This document shows positions 17,797-26,496 of a DNA stretch of 64,000 nucleotides, piece by piece. Numbering within the stretch: the first letter of the stretch is position 1; each line of letters begins with the position of its first letter. Position numbers and translations under genes: made by a program. The DNA lies in NCBI GenBank assembly GCA_023138875.1, contig JAGLOO010000004.1, positions 1 to 64,000 of the forward strand, given 5' to 3'. The notes under the pieces were generated by a model. That model made no database searches. It was not told the origin of the DNA and saw nothing but the letters and a program-made list of their open reading frames with translations. Origin of the DNA: Bacteroidales bacterium. GTDB lineage: Bacteria > Bacteroidota > Bacteroidia > Bacteroidales > GCA-2748055.

Positions 17797-17901
17797 GTGA
17801 AGTTGTTTTTCATTTATTGATAAGCGATCTAAGAGACTATTATATAGCGATATATGATTCCGGTATACTATTTGACCTATAGGAGTACCAACTTTTGAAT
17901 T

Positions 17902-20277
17902 ATGATTAGAAATTACATTATAACCGCGCTCAGAAATATAGTAAGATTTAAACTGCATTCCGTTATCAATATCGGCGGACTTGCCCTGGGGATTTCCATA
18001 TTTACGCTAATAATGATTTACGTAGTGAGTGAGTTATCTTATGATAAGTACCATGAGAATTATGATAAAATATACCAGGTGAGTATTTTTGATGAACTGG
18101 TAACAACAGCTCATTTAGGGTATACAATGAAAGAAAAATTCCCTGAGATAAGGCATCTGGTTCGTATCGATCAACAATTTGGGGGTGGAAAAAATGCCTA
18201 TTTAAAGCAATTGAATTCCGATAAACTTGTTGATTTTAAAGATATTATTTATGCAGAACCTGATTTTTTTAATATGTTCAGTGTTAGACCAGTTGCCGGT
18301 GATTTATCCACAGCACTTAATAATCCATATGCGCTTGTCCTGACAGAATCATCGGCCATGAAGCTTTTCGGGAGTACTGATGTCGTAAGCAAAAGCATTG
18401 ATTTCATAAGCGGAGAAGGAAGAATCAGGCATATTTTCACCATAACAGCAGTCATAGCAGATGTTCCCGATAATTCATCTATTAAATATACTGCCATAGC
18501 ATCGTTTAGCACACTTAATGATATTAAGCCGGGGGGTCTTGAAGTTGATCAGGATCACTATAATTGGGGGTACCTTACATTTATCACCTTACATGACAAT
18601 ATTGAAGTGATTGATTTTGTAAAAAAGGCGCGTGCCGAATTTGTTAATTTTATTTGTGGAAAAAATGATATTGATCCGGAAAGTGATGAGGTAAATGAAA
18701 TTACTATGGAAATGGTTCCCCTGGGTAAAGCGCCTTTTTACGGGAATAACAAGATTCAATTCATATCTCTGATTATTCTTTTAGGTATTCTTATCCTGGT
18801 GATCGCATTAATCAACTTCATCAATCTCTCCCTGGCCAAATCAACATTAAGAAGTCGAGAAATCGGCCTTAGGAAAGTTGCAGGATCTTCTCGTATAAAC
18901 CTCATCAGCCAGTTTATTGGTGAAGCAATTGTACTGGCATCTTTTGCTGTTTTTGCTTCCATTATACTTACGGAAATTATAAAACCATTGTTCAATAAGC
19001 TGATCGAAAAAGAGTTGTCTATTGGATATCTCGAAGAACCTTATATTCTGCTGATCTTTTTTGCGGGAACCATTGTGATTGGTGTTCTTGCCGGATTTTA
19101 TCCCGCCATTGTTTTATCCCGTTTTAATCCAATAAAAACACTAAAAAATGAAGTGGCATCTGGTAAAAAGGGTATGCTATTTAAACAATCATTATCTATC
19201 ATTCAAATTACAATATCGCTTGTATTAATTATTGGAGTGATTATTATTTCGAAACAAATAAATTTCATGAAAACAAAGGATTTAGGTTTCGATAATACAA
19301 ATATTATCTACTTCCAGTCAAATGATGATATCAATGAAAAATATATATTATTTAAACAAAGAATTTTAGAACACCCTGCTATTTATAGTGTAGCCCGTGC
19401 AGGGAGCGAATTTGGACAACGATATCATATTACCGATGAGGAGGAGTTTAATGGAGTAAAAATATCTTACCAGGCTATGGTTGCTGACCCTGATTTTGTT
19501 GAAACCATGGGTCTTGAAATAGTAGAAGGTAGAAATTATATATGGGATAGGGCAAGTGACATTGGAGCAATGCTTATCAATGAAACCGCTGCCAAAGAGT
19601 TTGAAGTTGACAGCATTATTGGATACCGGATGTCAATGTTAGGCTCTCAACAGCATATAGTTGGTATTTATAAGGATGTTAATAATGAATCGTTTCATAA
19701 AAAAATATCCCCATGCGCACTAGTAAACTACAATGTAATGTTACACAGTATTAATATCAAACTCAACGGTCATAATAAGAAAGCAGCCATCGATCATGTG
19801 GAGAAGGTATGGAATGAAACAATACCTGATGTTCCTTTTCAATATAATTTCCTGGATGATAAATACGATCAATTGTATGAAAAAGAAGCAAAGTTCGGGT
19901 TGGTTATAAAGTTGTCTTCTTTGTTTTCAATACTCATTGCATGTTTGGGATTGTTCGGGATGGTTTCATATACCAGTGAAAGACGGAAAAAGGAAATCGG
20001 GATTCGAAAATCAACCGGGGCATCTGCTGCAGATATTATGATGCTTCTTCAGATCGGAATTGTAAAATGGCTTGGGATCGCCACCATCCTTGCCTGCCCT
20101 GTTGCATATTATGCTACAGATAAATGGCTGCAGAATTTTGCTTATCGAACACCTATCAATATTGGGGTGTTTGTTTTAGCGGTTTTCATCGTATCTGCGA
20201 TTTCATTACTGGCAGTGAGCTTTGTGGTTTTAAAAGCAGCTAAAACAAATCCGGCAGAGTGCTTAAGGTCTGAGTAG
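17902..20277 (+). CDS. MacB/FtsX-type ABC transporter permease
   Basis: 791 residues. The family N-terminus MIRNYIITALRNIVRFKLHS is followed by a first helix and a large periplasmic part. Three-helix FtsX blocks lie near residues 285-400 and 675-780; each ends in a PxxxLRxE-type motif (FNPIKTLKNE, NPAECLRSE). No ABC ATPase gene is adjacent, so it would use one encoded elsewhere. Homologues export or sense antimicrobial peptides or lipoproteins. The divergent NtrC/kinase pair and paired operator-like sites point to sigma-54 control. Confidence 0.85.
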   Translation: MIRNYIITALRNIVRFKLHSVINIGGLALGISIFTLIMIYVVSELSYDKYHENYDKIYQVSIFDELVTTAHLGYTMKEKFPEIRHLVRIDQQFGGGKNAYLKQLNSDKLVDFKDIIYAEPDFFNMFSVRPVAGDLSTALNNPYALVLTESSAMKLFGSTDVVSKSIDFISGEGRIRHIFTITAVIADVPDNSSIKYTAIASFSTLNDIKPGGLEVDQDHYNWGYLTFITLHDNIEVIDFVKKARAEFVNFICGKNDIDPESDEVNEITMEMVPLGKAPFYGNNKIQFISLIILLGILILVIALINFINLSLAKSTLRSREIGLRKVAGSSRINLISQFIGEAIVLASFAVFASIILTEIIKPLFNKLIEKELSIGYLEEPYILLIFFAGTIVIGVLAGFYPAIVLSRFNPIKTLKNEVASGKKGMLFKQSLSIIQITISLVLIIGVIIISKQINFMKTKDLGFDNTNIIYFQSNDDINEKYILFKQRILEHPAIYSVARAGSEFGQRYHITDEEEFNGVKISYQAMVADPDFVETMGLEIVEGRNYIWDRASDIGAMLINETAAKEFEVDSIIGYRMSMLGSQQHIVGIYKDVNNESFHKKISPCALVNYNVMLHSINIKLNGHNKKAAIDHVEKVWNETIPDVPFQYNFLDDKYDQLYEKEAKFGLVIKLSSLFSILIACLGLFGMVSYTSERRKKEIGIRKSTGASAADIMMLLQIGIVKWLGIATILACPVAYYATDKWLQNFAYRTPINIGVFVLAVFIVSAISLLAVSFVVLKAAKTNPAECLRSE

Positions 20278-20327
20278 TACAAATTAGAATTCATGATCAA
20301 CTAGCTATCCGCCAAACCATACGAATC

Positions 20328-20501
20328 TCACTCAAACTCCTTCGGCACCCCGCAGATCATCTTGAAAGGAACATCTCCTTTGTTCCGGTACTGATGTTTC
20401 TCGCTGGGATTCACCAGGGCAAAATCGCCAGCTTTCAGGGGAGTCTCCTCCCCCGCTTCGTTCACCAATGCACCTTCTCCCTCGATGATGTAGTTCTTAT
20501 G
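20328..20501 (-). repeat. Cupin 3'-end repeat copy A
   Basis: The minus strand encodes NYIIEGEGALVNEAGEETPL, then KAGDFALVNPSEKHQYRNKG and the end VPKEFE plus stop. It is truncated at the same codon (HxNY) as the other copies; right of 20501 the sequence is unrelated to cupin. It shares the flank GAATCTCACTCAAACTC with copy B. No start codon or N-terminal half is present. Confidence 0.85.
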
Positions 20502-20663
20502 TACAGTAGCATTTTGTATAACAAACTCTCAATCAATCAATTACAAAGCTAATTTAGATTTAATATAGATTTCGGACTGAAAAAAGTGTAGAAAAGGCTA
20601 TAGGCTAGTCGATTACGTAAATTTATGACATAACATTTTTATCAACTTTTAATTTATTTAGTT

Positions 20664-21158
20664 ATGTCACAAAGTAAGATGGAGGCGTCCCAAAACGCAC
20701 AGAACAATCTGGATCGTGAACGTATTCAGTATCGCAAGGAGGTGGATGATAGAAAGAGCTGGATAACTCCAGAGAAGTCCCTAATGGCACTCTACTTGTT
20801 TCTAAAATCACCGGAGATTGATCTTTTAAACCTGGGTTACAGCCTTATATTTTCTGATAGCCTGGGATTAATAAAAGACAATTATATCTCCAATCACAAA
20901 GTATTACCTGGGATCATTATTGCAAAGCAAGGAGAGCCTAATCAACAAGTTATTATAATTCCAGGAAAAGAAATTGGGATAGAGGTACAGGCTTTCAACC
21001 TTCCTACTAATCTGGAGGAAATCATCCTCGATTGGGGCGGTCCAGTTTGGGTACGCGAGGACTGTACGACCCAGACACAAAAGGAGAGGATGCGTGTTCC
21101 TAGCAACTACAAGGGTTTTGTAAAAAGAATCAGGAAAGAAGGAGGTCAAAATGGCTAA
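20664..21158 (+). CDS. Hypothetical protein, first of a two-gene unit
   Basis: 164 residues with no family I recognise. The N-terminal ~35 residues are polar and probably helical (ASQNAQNNLDRERIQYRKEV); the middle is mixed alpha/beta (PGIIIAKQGEPNQQVIIIPG); the C-terminus is basic (YKGFVKRIRKEGG). It has no signal peptide. It overlaps the next gene by 8 bases, so the two are probably co-translated. It lies between cupin repeat A and the full cupin gene. Confidence 0.6.
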   Translation: MSQSKMEASQNAQNNLDRERIQYRKEVDDRKSWITPEKSLMALYLFLKSPEIDLLNLGYSLIFSDSLGLIKDNYISNHKVLPGIIIAKQGEPNQQVIIIPGKEIGIEVQAFNLPTNLEEIILDWGGPVWVREDCTTQTQKERMRVPSNYKGFVKRIRKEGGQNG

Positions 21159-21540
21159 TTGGTATAATCAAACCTTAAGTTTTCGAGGCGAATTGCATAA
21201 AGTCCAGGAAATCCTGGACTTTATTCGGGGAGGTAAAGACGAAGATGGAGAAGATATGTACATCGATTTTAATAAAATTGAACCAATGCCAGACAATTTA
21301 AATGAATCTGAAAAAAGGGATTGGGCAATCAAACATTGGGGAAGTCATTTCAATGCATTTGACCAAGTTATGGATGAACTTGAATATAAAATATCCTGGA
21401 CAACAAAATGGAACGCATCTGTAAAAATAATAAAGAAGTTATCAGATAAGTTTCACGGGGTTGGGTTTATACTTGAAGGAGGTTCAGATCAGCATCACTT
21501 GGGTTCAAATTACCGGATGGATGGTTGTGAGCAAGTATGA
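21151..21540 (+). CDS. YubB/Api92-like (DUF1281-type) protein
   Basis: 129 residues beginning MANWYNQTLSFRGELHKVQE, then IEPMPDNL and DWAIKHWGS. This matches the small ferredoxin-like domain proteins (MANWCxNxL...IxPMP...WxxxNWGTKW) carried on plasmids and conjugative elements; their function is unknown. The last ~25 residues run antisense into a RadC remnant, so the natural C-terminus may have been replaced by a rearrangement. Confidence 0.7.
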   Translation: MANWYNQTLSFRGELHKVQEILDFIRGGKDEDGEDMYIDFNKIEPMPDNLNESEKRDWAIKHWGSHFNAFDQVMDELEYKISWTTKWNASVKIIKKLSDKFHGVGFILEGGSDQHHLGSNYRMDGCEQV

Positions 21541-21802
21541 TCCCGTGAGCATTCGCCTTCAGTGCGTATTGCAAAATCAATTTGGTGTCAATCACAGTCC
21601 CCGAGGTGCCACCCCTGGAAATAGATACCACTCCCAACACGTGATTGGAGCGATTCAGGAGCAGCATTTTCATCTCTTCAATGTGTTCTATTGTCTCCTC
21701 CCAGAACGCATCGAATGCATCTTGGGGGCCTTCTATGCGGATTCGCTCTGATGGCTTGATGTGGTTCTTGTAGATCAACTTAACTTCTGATACTTTATTC
21801 AT
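21467..21802 (-). pseudogene. Truncated RadC-like JAB-domain protein
   Basis: From ATG 21802 the frame reads KVSEVKLIYKN, then LLLNRSNHVLGVVSISRGG and AHGIILAHNHPSGNLNPSDAD. This is the RadC/MPN+ domain with HNHPSG intact. The protein stops at NLLQV, about 30 residues short of the usual end, where it collides with the gene on the other strand (74-base overlap). RadC-like genes of this type are common cargo of phages and integrative elements. Confidence 0.75.
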
Positions 21803-21949
21803 TGTATATCGCTTTGTGTTAGGCGTATAGATCCAATAAAACAATTACAATGAGATGGTAGTAATGGTTAATGTGATAAAATGGGAAATATCGTTCGAAA
21901 GTTCTAACTTAGGTGTCAGGTAACCTAATACTAATTTATCCCAACAATT

Positions 21950-22486
21950 ATGTATAAAAAATTTATCGTTATTCTGTTATTAATTGCAGTCTGTGGAGCC
22001 GCTGAGGCACAATATAAAATTAACAAAACTCAGTACGATTATCGTTCTTGGCAATTAGAGCCAGGTGATCCTTATAATCCAGGCTTATGCGGTGCAATCA
22101 ATTTATTATTGCCGGGAATTGGGCAAATGATTGCAGGCGAGGGTGGTCGCGGAGCTGCTTTTTTAGGTGGATATGTTGGTTGTGTTGTAATTTATGCTGT
22201 GGGAGCCGTGAACGCTGCTGTTGCTTTAGATGATGAGGCCTCTGGAGGTCCGGCTTATAGTGGAGAGGGTCTTGCAGCGATGGTCATTGGTCTTGGCGGA
22301 ATGATAACAGTAGGTATTTGGAGTATAGTAGATGGAGTTAGGGTAGCGAAGGTGAACAACCTGGCATTTAGAGATAAATTCAACCAAAGTTATAATCTTA
22401 AGTTTGAACCTTATGTTGCTCCACTTCATTTAGGCGATGGGAGGTCTGTTGTTCAAGGAGGGCTGAGTATGCAAATCCTGTTTTAG
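21950..22486 (+). CDS. Small exported membrane protein
   Basis: 178 residues. The signal peptide ends near AEAQ (residues 18-21). Two glycine-rich hydrophobic stretches follow: GAINLLLPGIGQMIAGEGGR (about 45-64), then GAAFLGGYVGCVVIYAVGAV; and AAMVIGLGGMITVGIWSIVD (about 105-125). The LLPGIGQ...G pattern resembles DUF5683/TM2-like proteins of Bacteroidota. The function is unknown. Confidence 0.65.
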   Translation: MYKKFIVILLLIAVCGAAEAQYKINKTQYDYRSWQLEPGDPYNPGLCGAINLLLPGIGQMIAGEGGRGAAFLGGYVGCVVIYAVGAVNAAVALDDEASGGPAYSGEGLAAMVIGLGGMITVGIWSIVDGVRVAKVNNLAFRDKFNQSYNLKFEPYVAPLHLGDGRSVVQGGLSMQILF

Positions 22487-22544
22487 ATAATATATTGATC
22501 TAAATAACGAAGTCGGGGCATTATATCAGCCCCTAGGAAACAAA

Positions 22545-22576
22545 GAAGAGGCTGTACTTTTTGATACAGCCTCTTC
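22545..22576. terminator. Bidirectional terminator hairpin
   Basis: GAAGAGGCTGTA (22545-22556) pairs perfectly with TACAGCCTCTTC (22565-22576). It sits between two convergent genes and can serve both. Confidence 0.75.
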
Positions 22577-22595
22577 AAGTTGGATAAAGTACTAC

Positions 22596-22871
22596 TTACT
22601 TCTTCTGATCGGGCAATCTCTTCTCAATCTTGGCGATCTCCTTCTTAAGGGCAGCCACACGATCCTTAACCTCCTTGGTTACGGGGAAGTTGATTTTCTC
22701 CATTGATTCCACGATGCGTTCAACCTTTTTGAGTTCGGACTTCTTCTGGTTAAGGTTCCTTCGCATCTGAGAGACTACACCTCTGTTCACGGTATTTAAT
22801 ACCCTGCTAATTGTCTCTTGGTCTGGATCTGAATCCAACCATTCCTGTACTGTTTTGAAAAAAGTTTCCAT
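22596..22871 (-). CDS. Small coiled-coil protein
   Basis: 91 residues, strongly charged and helical. MRRNLNQKKSELKKVERIVE and VAALKKEIAKIEKRL look like coiled coil. There is no signal peptide or known domain. Convergent with the preceding gene across a shared terminator. Function unknown. Confidence 0.55.
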   Translation of the reverse strand: METFFKTVQEWLDSDPDQETISRVLNTVNRGVVSQMRRNLNQKKSELKKVERIVESMEKINFPVTKEVKDRVAALKKEIAKIEKRLPDQKK

Positions 22872-22895
22872 TGTGTTGTGTGTTTGTTAATAATT

Positions 22896-22940
22896 GATTG
22901 TCAGGGTAATAGTAACAACTTTCGTGAACCCTTGACAATC
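22896..22940. promoter_or_regulatory. Inverted repeat upstream of the coiled-coil gene
   Basis: GATTGTCAGGGT (22896-22907) reappears inverted as ACCCTTGACAATC (22928-22940). It lies 25 bases before the minus-strand start at 22871, so it may be an operator. The rest of 22872-23123 shows nothing else. Confidence 0.4.
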
Positions 22941-23123
22941 GTTACCCTATTTAAAACACTTACACATTATGCCTATGAATCCCACGGATTTAGGTTTATG
23001 AACGACTGAGGACTCCCGGTACTTGCTTGAGAATTATTTTGGCATGCCGTTCTTGAATTATGACACTGGGTGCATAGGGGTCTACAATTATCAGGATCTA
23101 AACAGAGCCAAACTGTAAGAACC

Positions 23124-23471
23124 TTATTCAAACTCCTTAGGCACCCCGCAGATCATCTTGAAGGGTTTGTCTCCCTTGTTCCGGTACTGGTGTTTTTCAC
23201 TGGGATTCACCAGGGCAAAATCGTCGGCTTTTAAAGGTGTCTCCTCCCCCTTTTCATTTACAAGTGCGCCTTGGCCTTCGATCACGTAGTTCATATGTTC
23301 GTAGGGGTGCTGGTGATAGGGTGTATGTCCGCCCGGTTCAACTGTAAACACCCGGTAAGAGTATACAGGAGTACCGTCTTCACTACCCAGGGGGAGCTGC
23401 TTCCATGCTCCGCTGGCCCCGTCCATGTGAACTTCGTTTTTATCTACCTGCGATAATGAAATGATTTTCAT
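23124..23471 (-). CDS. Small cupin-domain protein (parent of the repeats)
   Basis: 115 residues from ATG 23471; an upstream extension is open but has no cupin homology. This is a single cupin barrel. Motif 1 is GGHTPYHQHPYEHMNYVIEG (metal ligands His/His/Glu, with a His in place of the usual second-strand residue). Motif 2 is LVNPSEKHQYRN. Family members bind a metal and act as small enzymes or sensors. This is the only full-length copy: five truncated copies of its 3' half or of its HMNY junction lie at 11.5, 12.3, 13.1, 14.7 and 20.3 kb, all on the same strand. A site-specific exchange point around the HMNY codons (23287-23297) is suggested. Confidence 0.85.
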   Translation of the reverse strand: MKIISLSQVDKNEVHMDGASGAWKQLPLGSEDGTPVYSYRVFTVEPGGHTPYHQHPYEHMNYVIEGQGALVNEKGEETPLKADDFALVNPSEKHQYRNKGDKPFKMICGVPKEFE

Positions 23472-23576
23472 GATTGTTGGATTTTGTTTGGACGAAATTA
23501 AGAAATAAATGGGATTACTCGTCACTTCGTTCCTCGTGATCCCTTTTGGGGAGGACCTGCAAAGCAATGAAAGCCC

Positions 23577-23613
23577 GGATTATGCAAAACCGCATAATCC
23601 TGTTCTTTTTTTT
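23577..23613 (+). terminator. Terminator-like hairpin with T run
   Basis: GGATTATGC (23577-23585) pairs with GCATAATCC (23592-23600), and eight T follow at 23605. There is no + strand gene just upstream, so the transcript it would end is unknown. A second weak palindrome (GGGAT...ATCCC with CTTCGTTCCTCG inside) precedes it near 23511-23543. Confidence 0.5.
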
Positions 23614-23664
23614 CCGCGCATCCGGATTCAAGCAAGCTTGATCCGTCTACTCGAAAAAAAATAA

Positions 23665-23686
23665 CCCGCAGTCATGCGACTGCGGG
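23665..23686 (-). terminator. Terminator of tRNA-Ser
   Basis: CCCGCAGTC/GACTGCGGG is a perfect 9-base stem. On the minus strand it is followed by a T run (A run at 23654-23661 on +). It lies 15 bases beyond the tRNA 3' end. Confidence 0.75.
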
Positions 23687-23699
23687 CTTTCATTACTTT

Positions 23700-23787
<88 letters not shown>

Positions 23788-23999
23788 GTTTTAACTGAGA
23801 TCTAATATGAGACCTGTCTCATTTGCTCAAAGCACGACAAAAGTAAAAAAATAGTCCCAGTTGTACAAACCAATTGCGCGGAAACAGATGCGAAGCATAC
23901 GGTTCAGGCCCTTATTTTTCAACACAGTTGGAGATGACTGGTTTCGTTTATTAATATCGGAAGGATAATTAAATTTTAATTATCCTGGAGATAAAAAAA

Positions 24000-24020
24000 A
24001 CGTCCACCAATGGCGGACGT
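24000..24020 (-). terminator. Terminator of the secreted protein gene
   Basis: On the minus strand ACGTCCGCC pairs with GGTGGACGT and is followed by a T run (A run 23993-24000 on +). A second AT-rich palindrome, AGGATAATTA...TAATTATCCT, lies just beyond (23962-23986). Confidence 0.75.
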
Positions 24021-24062
24021 TTTGTAATGATCGGAGGATCAATGATCCTATATACTGTGATA

Positions 24063-24542
24063 TTATCCCTGCAATTTGGGCAGATAAGCAGCAATCAAAC
24101 CAACAGCCTGGTCCTTCTCAATTTTACGCGTCTTTACCAGAACGGTTTGATCATGATATTCCTCTGCGTTAAAGCCATCCCTGATGAGGGCACTGTTGAA
24201 CATGGCCTTACGAACTCCAAATCCATCTCTGGTGCAGTTGTACCTGAACCAGTAGTTTTTGGTGTATGCAATGTAGGATTTACATTTTCCTTCATTCAGA
24301 ACAGCAATCTTCATATTGTGCTGTGGATTGTCATAATATACATTATATACTGTATACTCTTCACCCTGATAATGGTAAACATCATCGGTACTTGTAATCA
24401 CAAAATCACCTGCGGTGGTATTGGTGGTTCCACTGAGGTATACTTCGGAAGCTTCACCATCGGCAAATAAAGCGGTGGATATGAACATAAGTGTAAGCGT
24501 GAATGCTGCGAATCTCTTTAGATATTTTACTGTTGTTTTCAT
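24063..24542 (-). CDS. Small secreted protein, paralogue 1
   Basis: 159 residues from ATG 24542. That start is preferred over the open extension because it gives the same length as its paralogue and starts directly with the signal peptide. After the signal (ending LFADGEAS) come SEVYLSGTTNTTAGDFVI, VYHYQGEEYTVYNVYYDNP and the end QTVLVKTRKIEKDQAVGLIA, then AYLPKLQG. About half the residues are shared with the next gene. No family is recognised. Conserved Cys in EGKCKSY and YNCTRDGFGVRKAMF could form a disulfide. Probably periplasmic or secreted. Confidence 0.7.
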   Translation of the reverse strand: MKTTVKYLKRFAAFTLTLMFISTALFADGEASEVYLSGTTNTTAGDFVITSTDDVYHYQGEEYTVYNVYYDNPQHNMKIAVLNEGKCKSYIAYTKNYWFRYNCTRDGFGVRKAMFNSALIRDGFNAEEYHDQTVLVKTRKIEKDQAVGLIAAYLPKLQG

Positions 24543-24764
24543 TGTACTAAGGTTTTTTAGTGTTTTAATTACTGATTGTTTCATGCCTCAAATATTACAA
24601 CAGCCATGCCAAACGTTCTATGTATTTGTTATTCTGTATTTTACATAGCTTCTAAGATGGTTTTGAGAATTGTTAAATATGACCGGAAATGGACACTTCT
24701 GTACGAAAATGGAAGAATGCAAAAGAGTGTTATATTTTTGATTGACTGATTGTTACAAAAAATA

Positions 24765-24786
24765 GGCCGGCGAAAATCCGCCGGCC
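24765..24786 (-). terminator. Terminator of paralogue 2
   Basis: GGCCGGCG/CGCCGGCC is a perfect 8-base stem with loop AAAATC. It is followed on the minus strand by TATTTTTTG. Confidence 0.8.
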
Positions 24787-24835
24787 CATTCTACGGGTGT
24801 ATTTTTACTGCAAAACTTCAGGTTAGTCCAGGTGG

Positions 24836-25315
24836 TTACCCCTTCAACTCGGGTACATAAGCGGCGATCAAACCAACAGCCTGTTTCTTTTCAACTTTTC
24901 TGTCTTTCATCAGAACTGACTGGTCATGATACTGCTGAGCATTGAATTCATCTTTTACCCATGGATTTGAGAACATAACCTTTCTTACCCCAAATCCGTG
25001 CTTGTTGCAACTATAGAAGAACATGAATTCACCATTAAATGCTACAAAGGAGGTACATTTTCCTTCAGAATTTACTGCAATCTTCATATTCATTTCAGGA
25101 TCATCGTAGTATACACGGTATACTTCGTATTCACTCCCCTGGTAATGAAATATATCATTTGTTATTTGCACAACAAAATCTCCAGCGGGTGAATTAGAGG
25201 TACCTGTGAGGAATACTTCTGTTGTTTCTCCATCTGCAAAGGCAAATGTGGCGGAAACGAACAGTGCGATGACAATGGTCATCATCCGTTTAAACAAACT
25301 AACCTTTTTATTCAT
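24836..25315 (-). CDS. Small secreted protein, paralogue 2
   Basis: 159 residues with a signal peptide (to about residue 27, TFADGET). It is a tandem paralogue of the gene at 24063: TEVFLTGTSNSPAGDFVV, IFHYQGSEYEVYRVYYDDPE, CNKHGFGVRKVMFSNPW and KKQAVGLIAAYVPELKG. Each gene has its own terminator, so they are separate transcripts after a duplication. The neighbouring LytS/LytTR genes suggest possible control. Function unknown. Confidence 0.7.
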   Translation of the reverse strand: MNKKVSLFKRMMTIVIALFVSATFAFADGETTEVFLTGTSNSPAGDFVVQITNDIFHYQGSEYEVYRVYYDDPEMNMKIAVNSEGKCTSFVAFNGEFMFFYSCNKHGFGVRKVMFSNPWVKDEFNAQQYHDQSVLMKDRKVEKKQAVGLIAAYVPELKG

Positions 25316-25442
25316 AACGCTATTAATTTGATTATAATAATAAATTTATTGGAATAAAATGGGAGTCTCAAATATGATCAACCAAATGCCAGAAAAAAAG
25401 TGTGTATAGCAGTCAAAAAAGAGGCAGTGACAGTGGCATGGT

Positions 25443-26102
25443 TTAAGCAGCCACCCGACCAATGATCAGGTCAACTGCATAGACATCACCGATAGGCCGT
25501 GCATCCAGGTAATAGCCTTTTCTGAAGGAGCCGTAAAGAAGTTTTCGGACAGCCTCAATGCCAAGTCCTGTATGGGTAGCAGGAGCATACTCACCAGGAC
25601 CATTACAAACCTGTACGGAGTTCCGTATCTTCAACAGGATTTTATCGTTTTTCACTACCACATGGATGGTGATCCAGCCCTTATTTTCACACTTGCGAAT
25701 ACCATGCTTAAATGCATTCTCAATGAGGGTATATATGGTAAGCGGCGGAATGGATACATCTGCTGTATTCCCTTTTACCTGGAAATCCATGATAAAGGAA
25801 CACTCTCCCAGCCAGATCTTTTCCAGGGCAATGTAATCTTTGATTAACCCGATCTCTTCAGACAGGGGGATCATATCCTTCCTTGAATAGGTCACCACCC
25901 GTTCCAGCAACTGGGATAATCCGGCGATTGCTTCGGGGGTTTGCTCAGACTTCCGAAGGGAAAGGGCGTAGAGGTTATTCAGAGAGTTAAACAGGAAATG
26001 AGGCTGCAGCAGACTTTTGAATAGCTCCAGATTGTTTCGGCTATCTGCCTGCTGAAAATTCTTAGAAACCAGGTATTGATTAATGATCATAACTTTTATC
26101 AC
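25443..26102 (-). CDS. Soluble LytS-type histidine kinase, short form
   Basis: 219 residues and no transmembrane segments, where relatives have about 350 residues with four or more. The His_kinase motif is LLQPHFLFNSLNNLYAL with His 35; the ATPase N box is TLIENAFKHG and the G box GLGIEAVRKL. It is catalytically complete but lacks any membrane sensor. It may work with the membrane pseudokinase encoded upstream, or be a 5'-truncated gene. Third gene of the minus-strand kinase cluster, after a 394-base gap. Confidence 0.8.
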   Translation of the reverse strand: MIKVMIINQYLVSKNFQQADSRNNLELFKSLLQPHFLFNSLNNLYALSLRKSEQTPEAIAGLSQLLERVVTYSRKDMIPLSEEIGLIKDYIALEKIWLGECSFIMDFQVKGNTADVSIPPLTIYTLIENAFKHGIRKCENKGWITIHVVVKNDKILLKIRNSVQVCNGPGEYAPATHTGLGIEAVRKLLYGSFRKGYYLDARPIGDVYAVDLIIGRVAA

Positions 26103-26354
26103 ATTTTCGTATCGCCCTTGTACAGTCCTGATATGATTACATGATTTATATCATGTTTTATGCCAAACAGACTATATCATTGATTATCTATAATATGGGT
26201 GTTTTAGCAGGTTTTGCAACTGTGTTAAAATCGTTCGGTTTTGTACATCCATGTACGTTTAAGAACAATTATTGCATCAATTAAATGCAGAACCATTAAT
26301 AATAAACAAGCTACGATGGGTTGTGGATAAGGAGGTTAAGTTTAGAAGAAAAAA

Positions 26355-26418
26355 AACTTGCCGTCGAAGAAGTTACTTATTAAACCTAAAACTTTAAAAA
26401 GACTACTGACGGCAAGTT
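26355..26418 (-). terminator. Long-loop inverted repeat, possible terminator
   Basis: AACTTGCCGTC (26355-26365) pairs perfectly with GACGGCAAGTT (26408-26418). On the minus strand the stem is followed by a T run (A run 26349-26356). It would end transcription from the pseudokinase gene. The 42-base loop is long for a simple terminator. The rest of 26103-26496 shows nothing else. Confidence 0.5.
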
Positions 26419-26496
26419 AGATATTGATGTGCATAGAGTCAATTCAAAAATAAGGAACCATGCACAGTTAAAAAAAAATATTCAGTTTCCGGCTAC

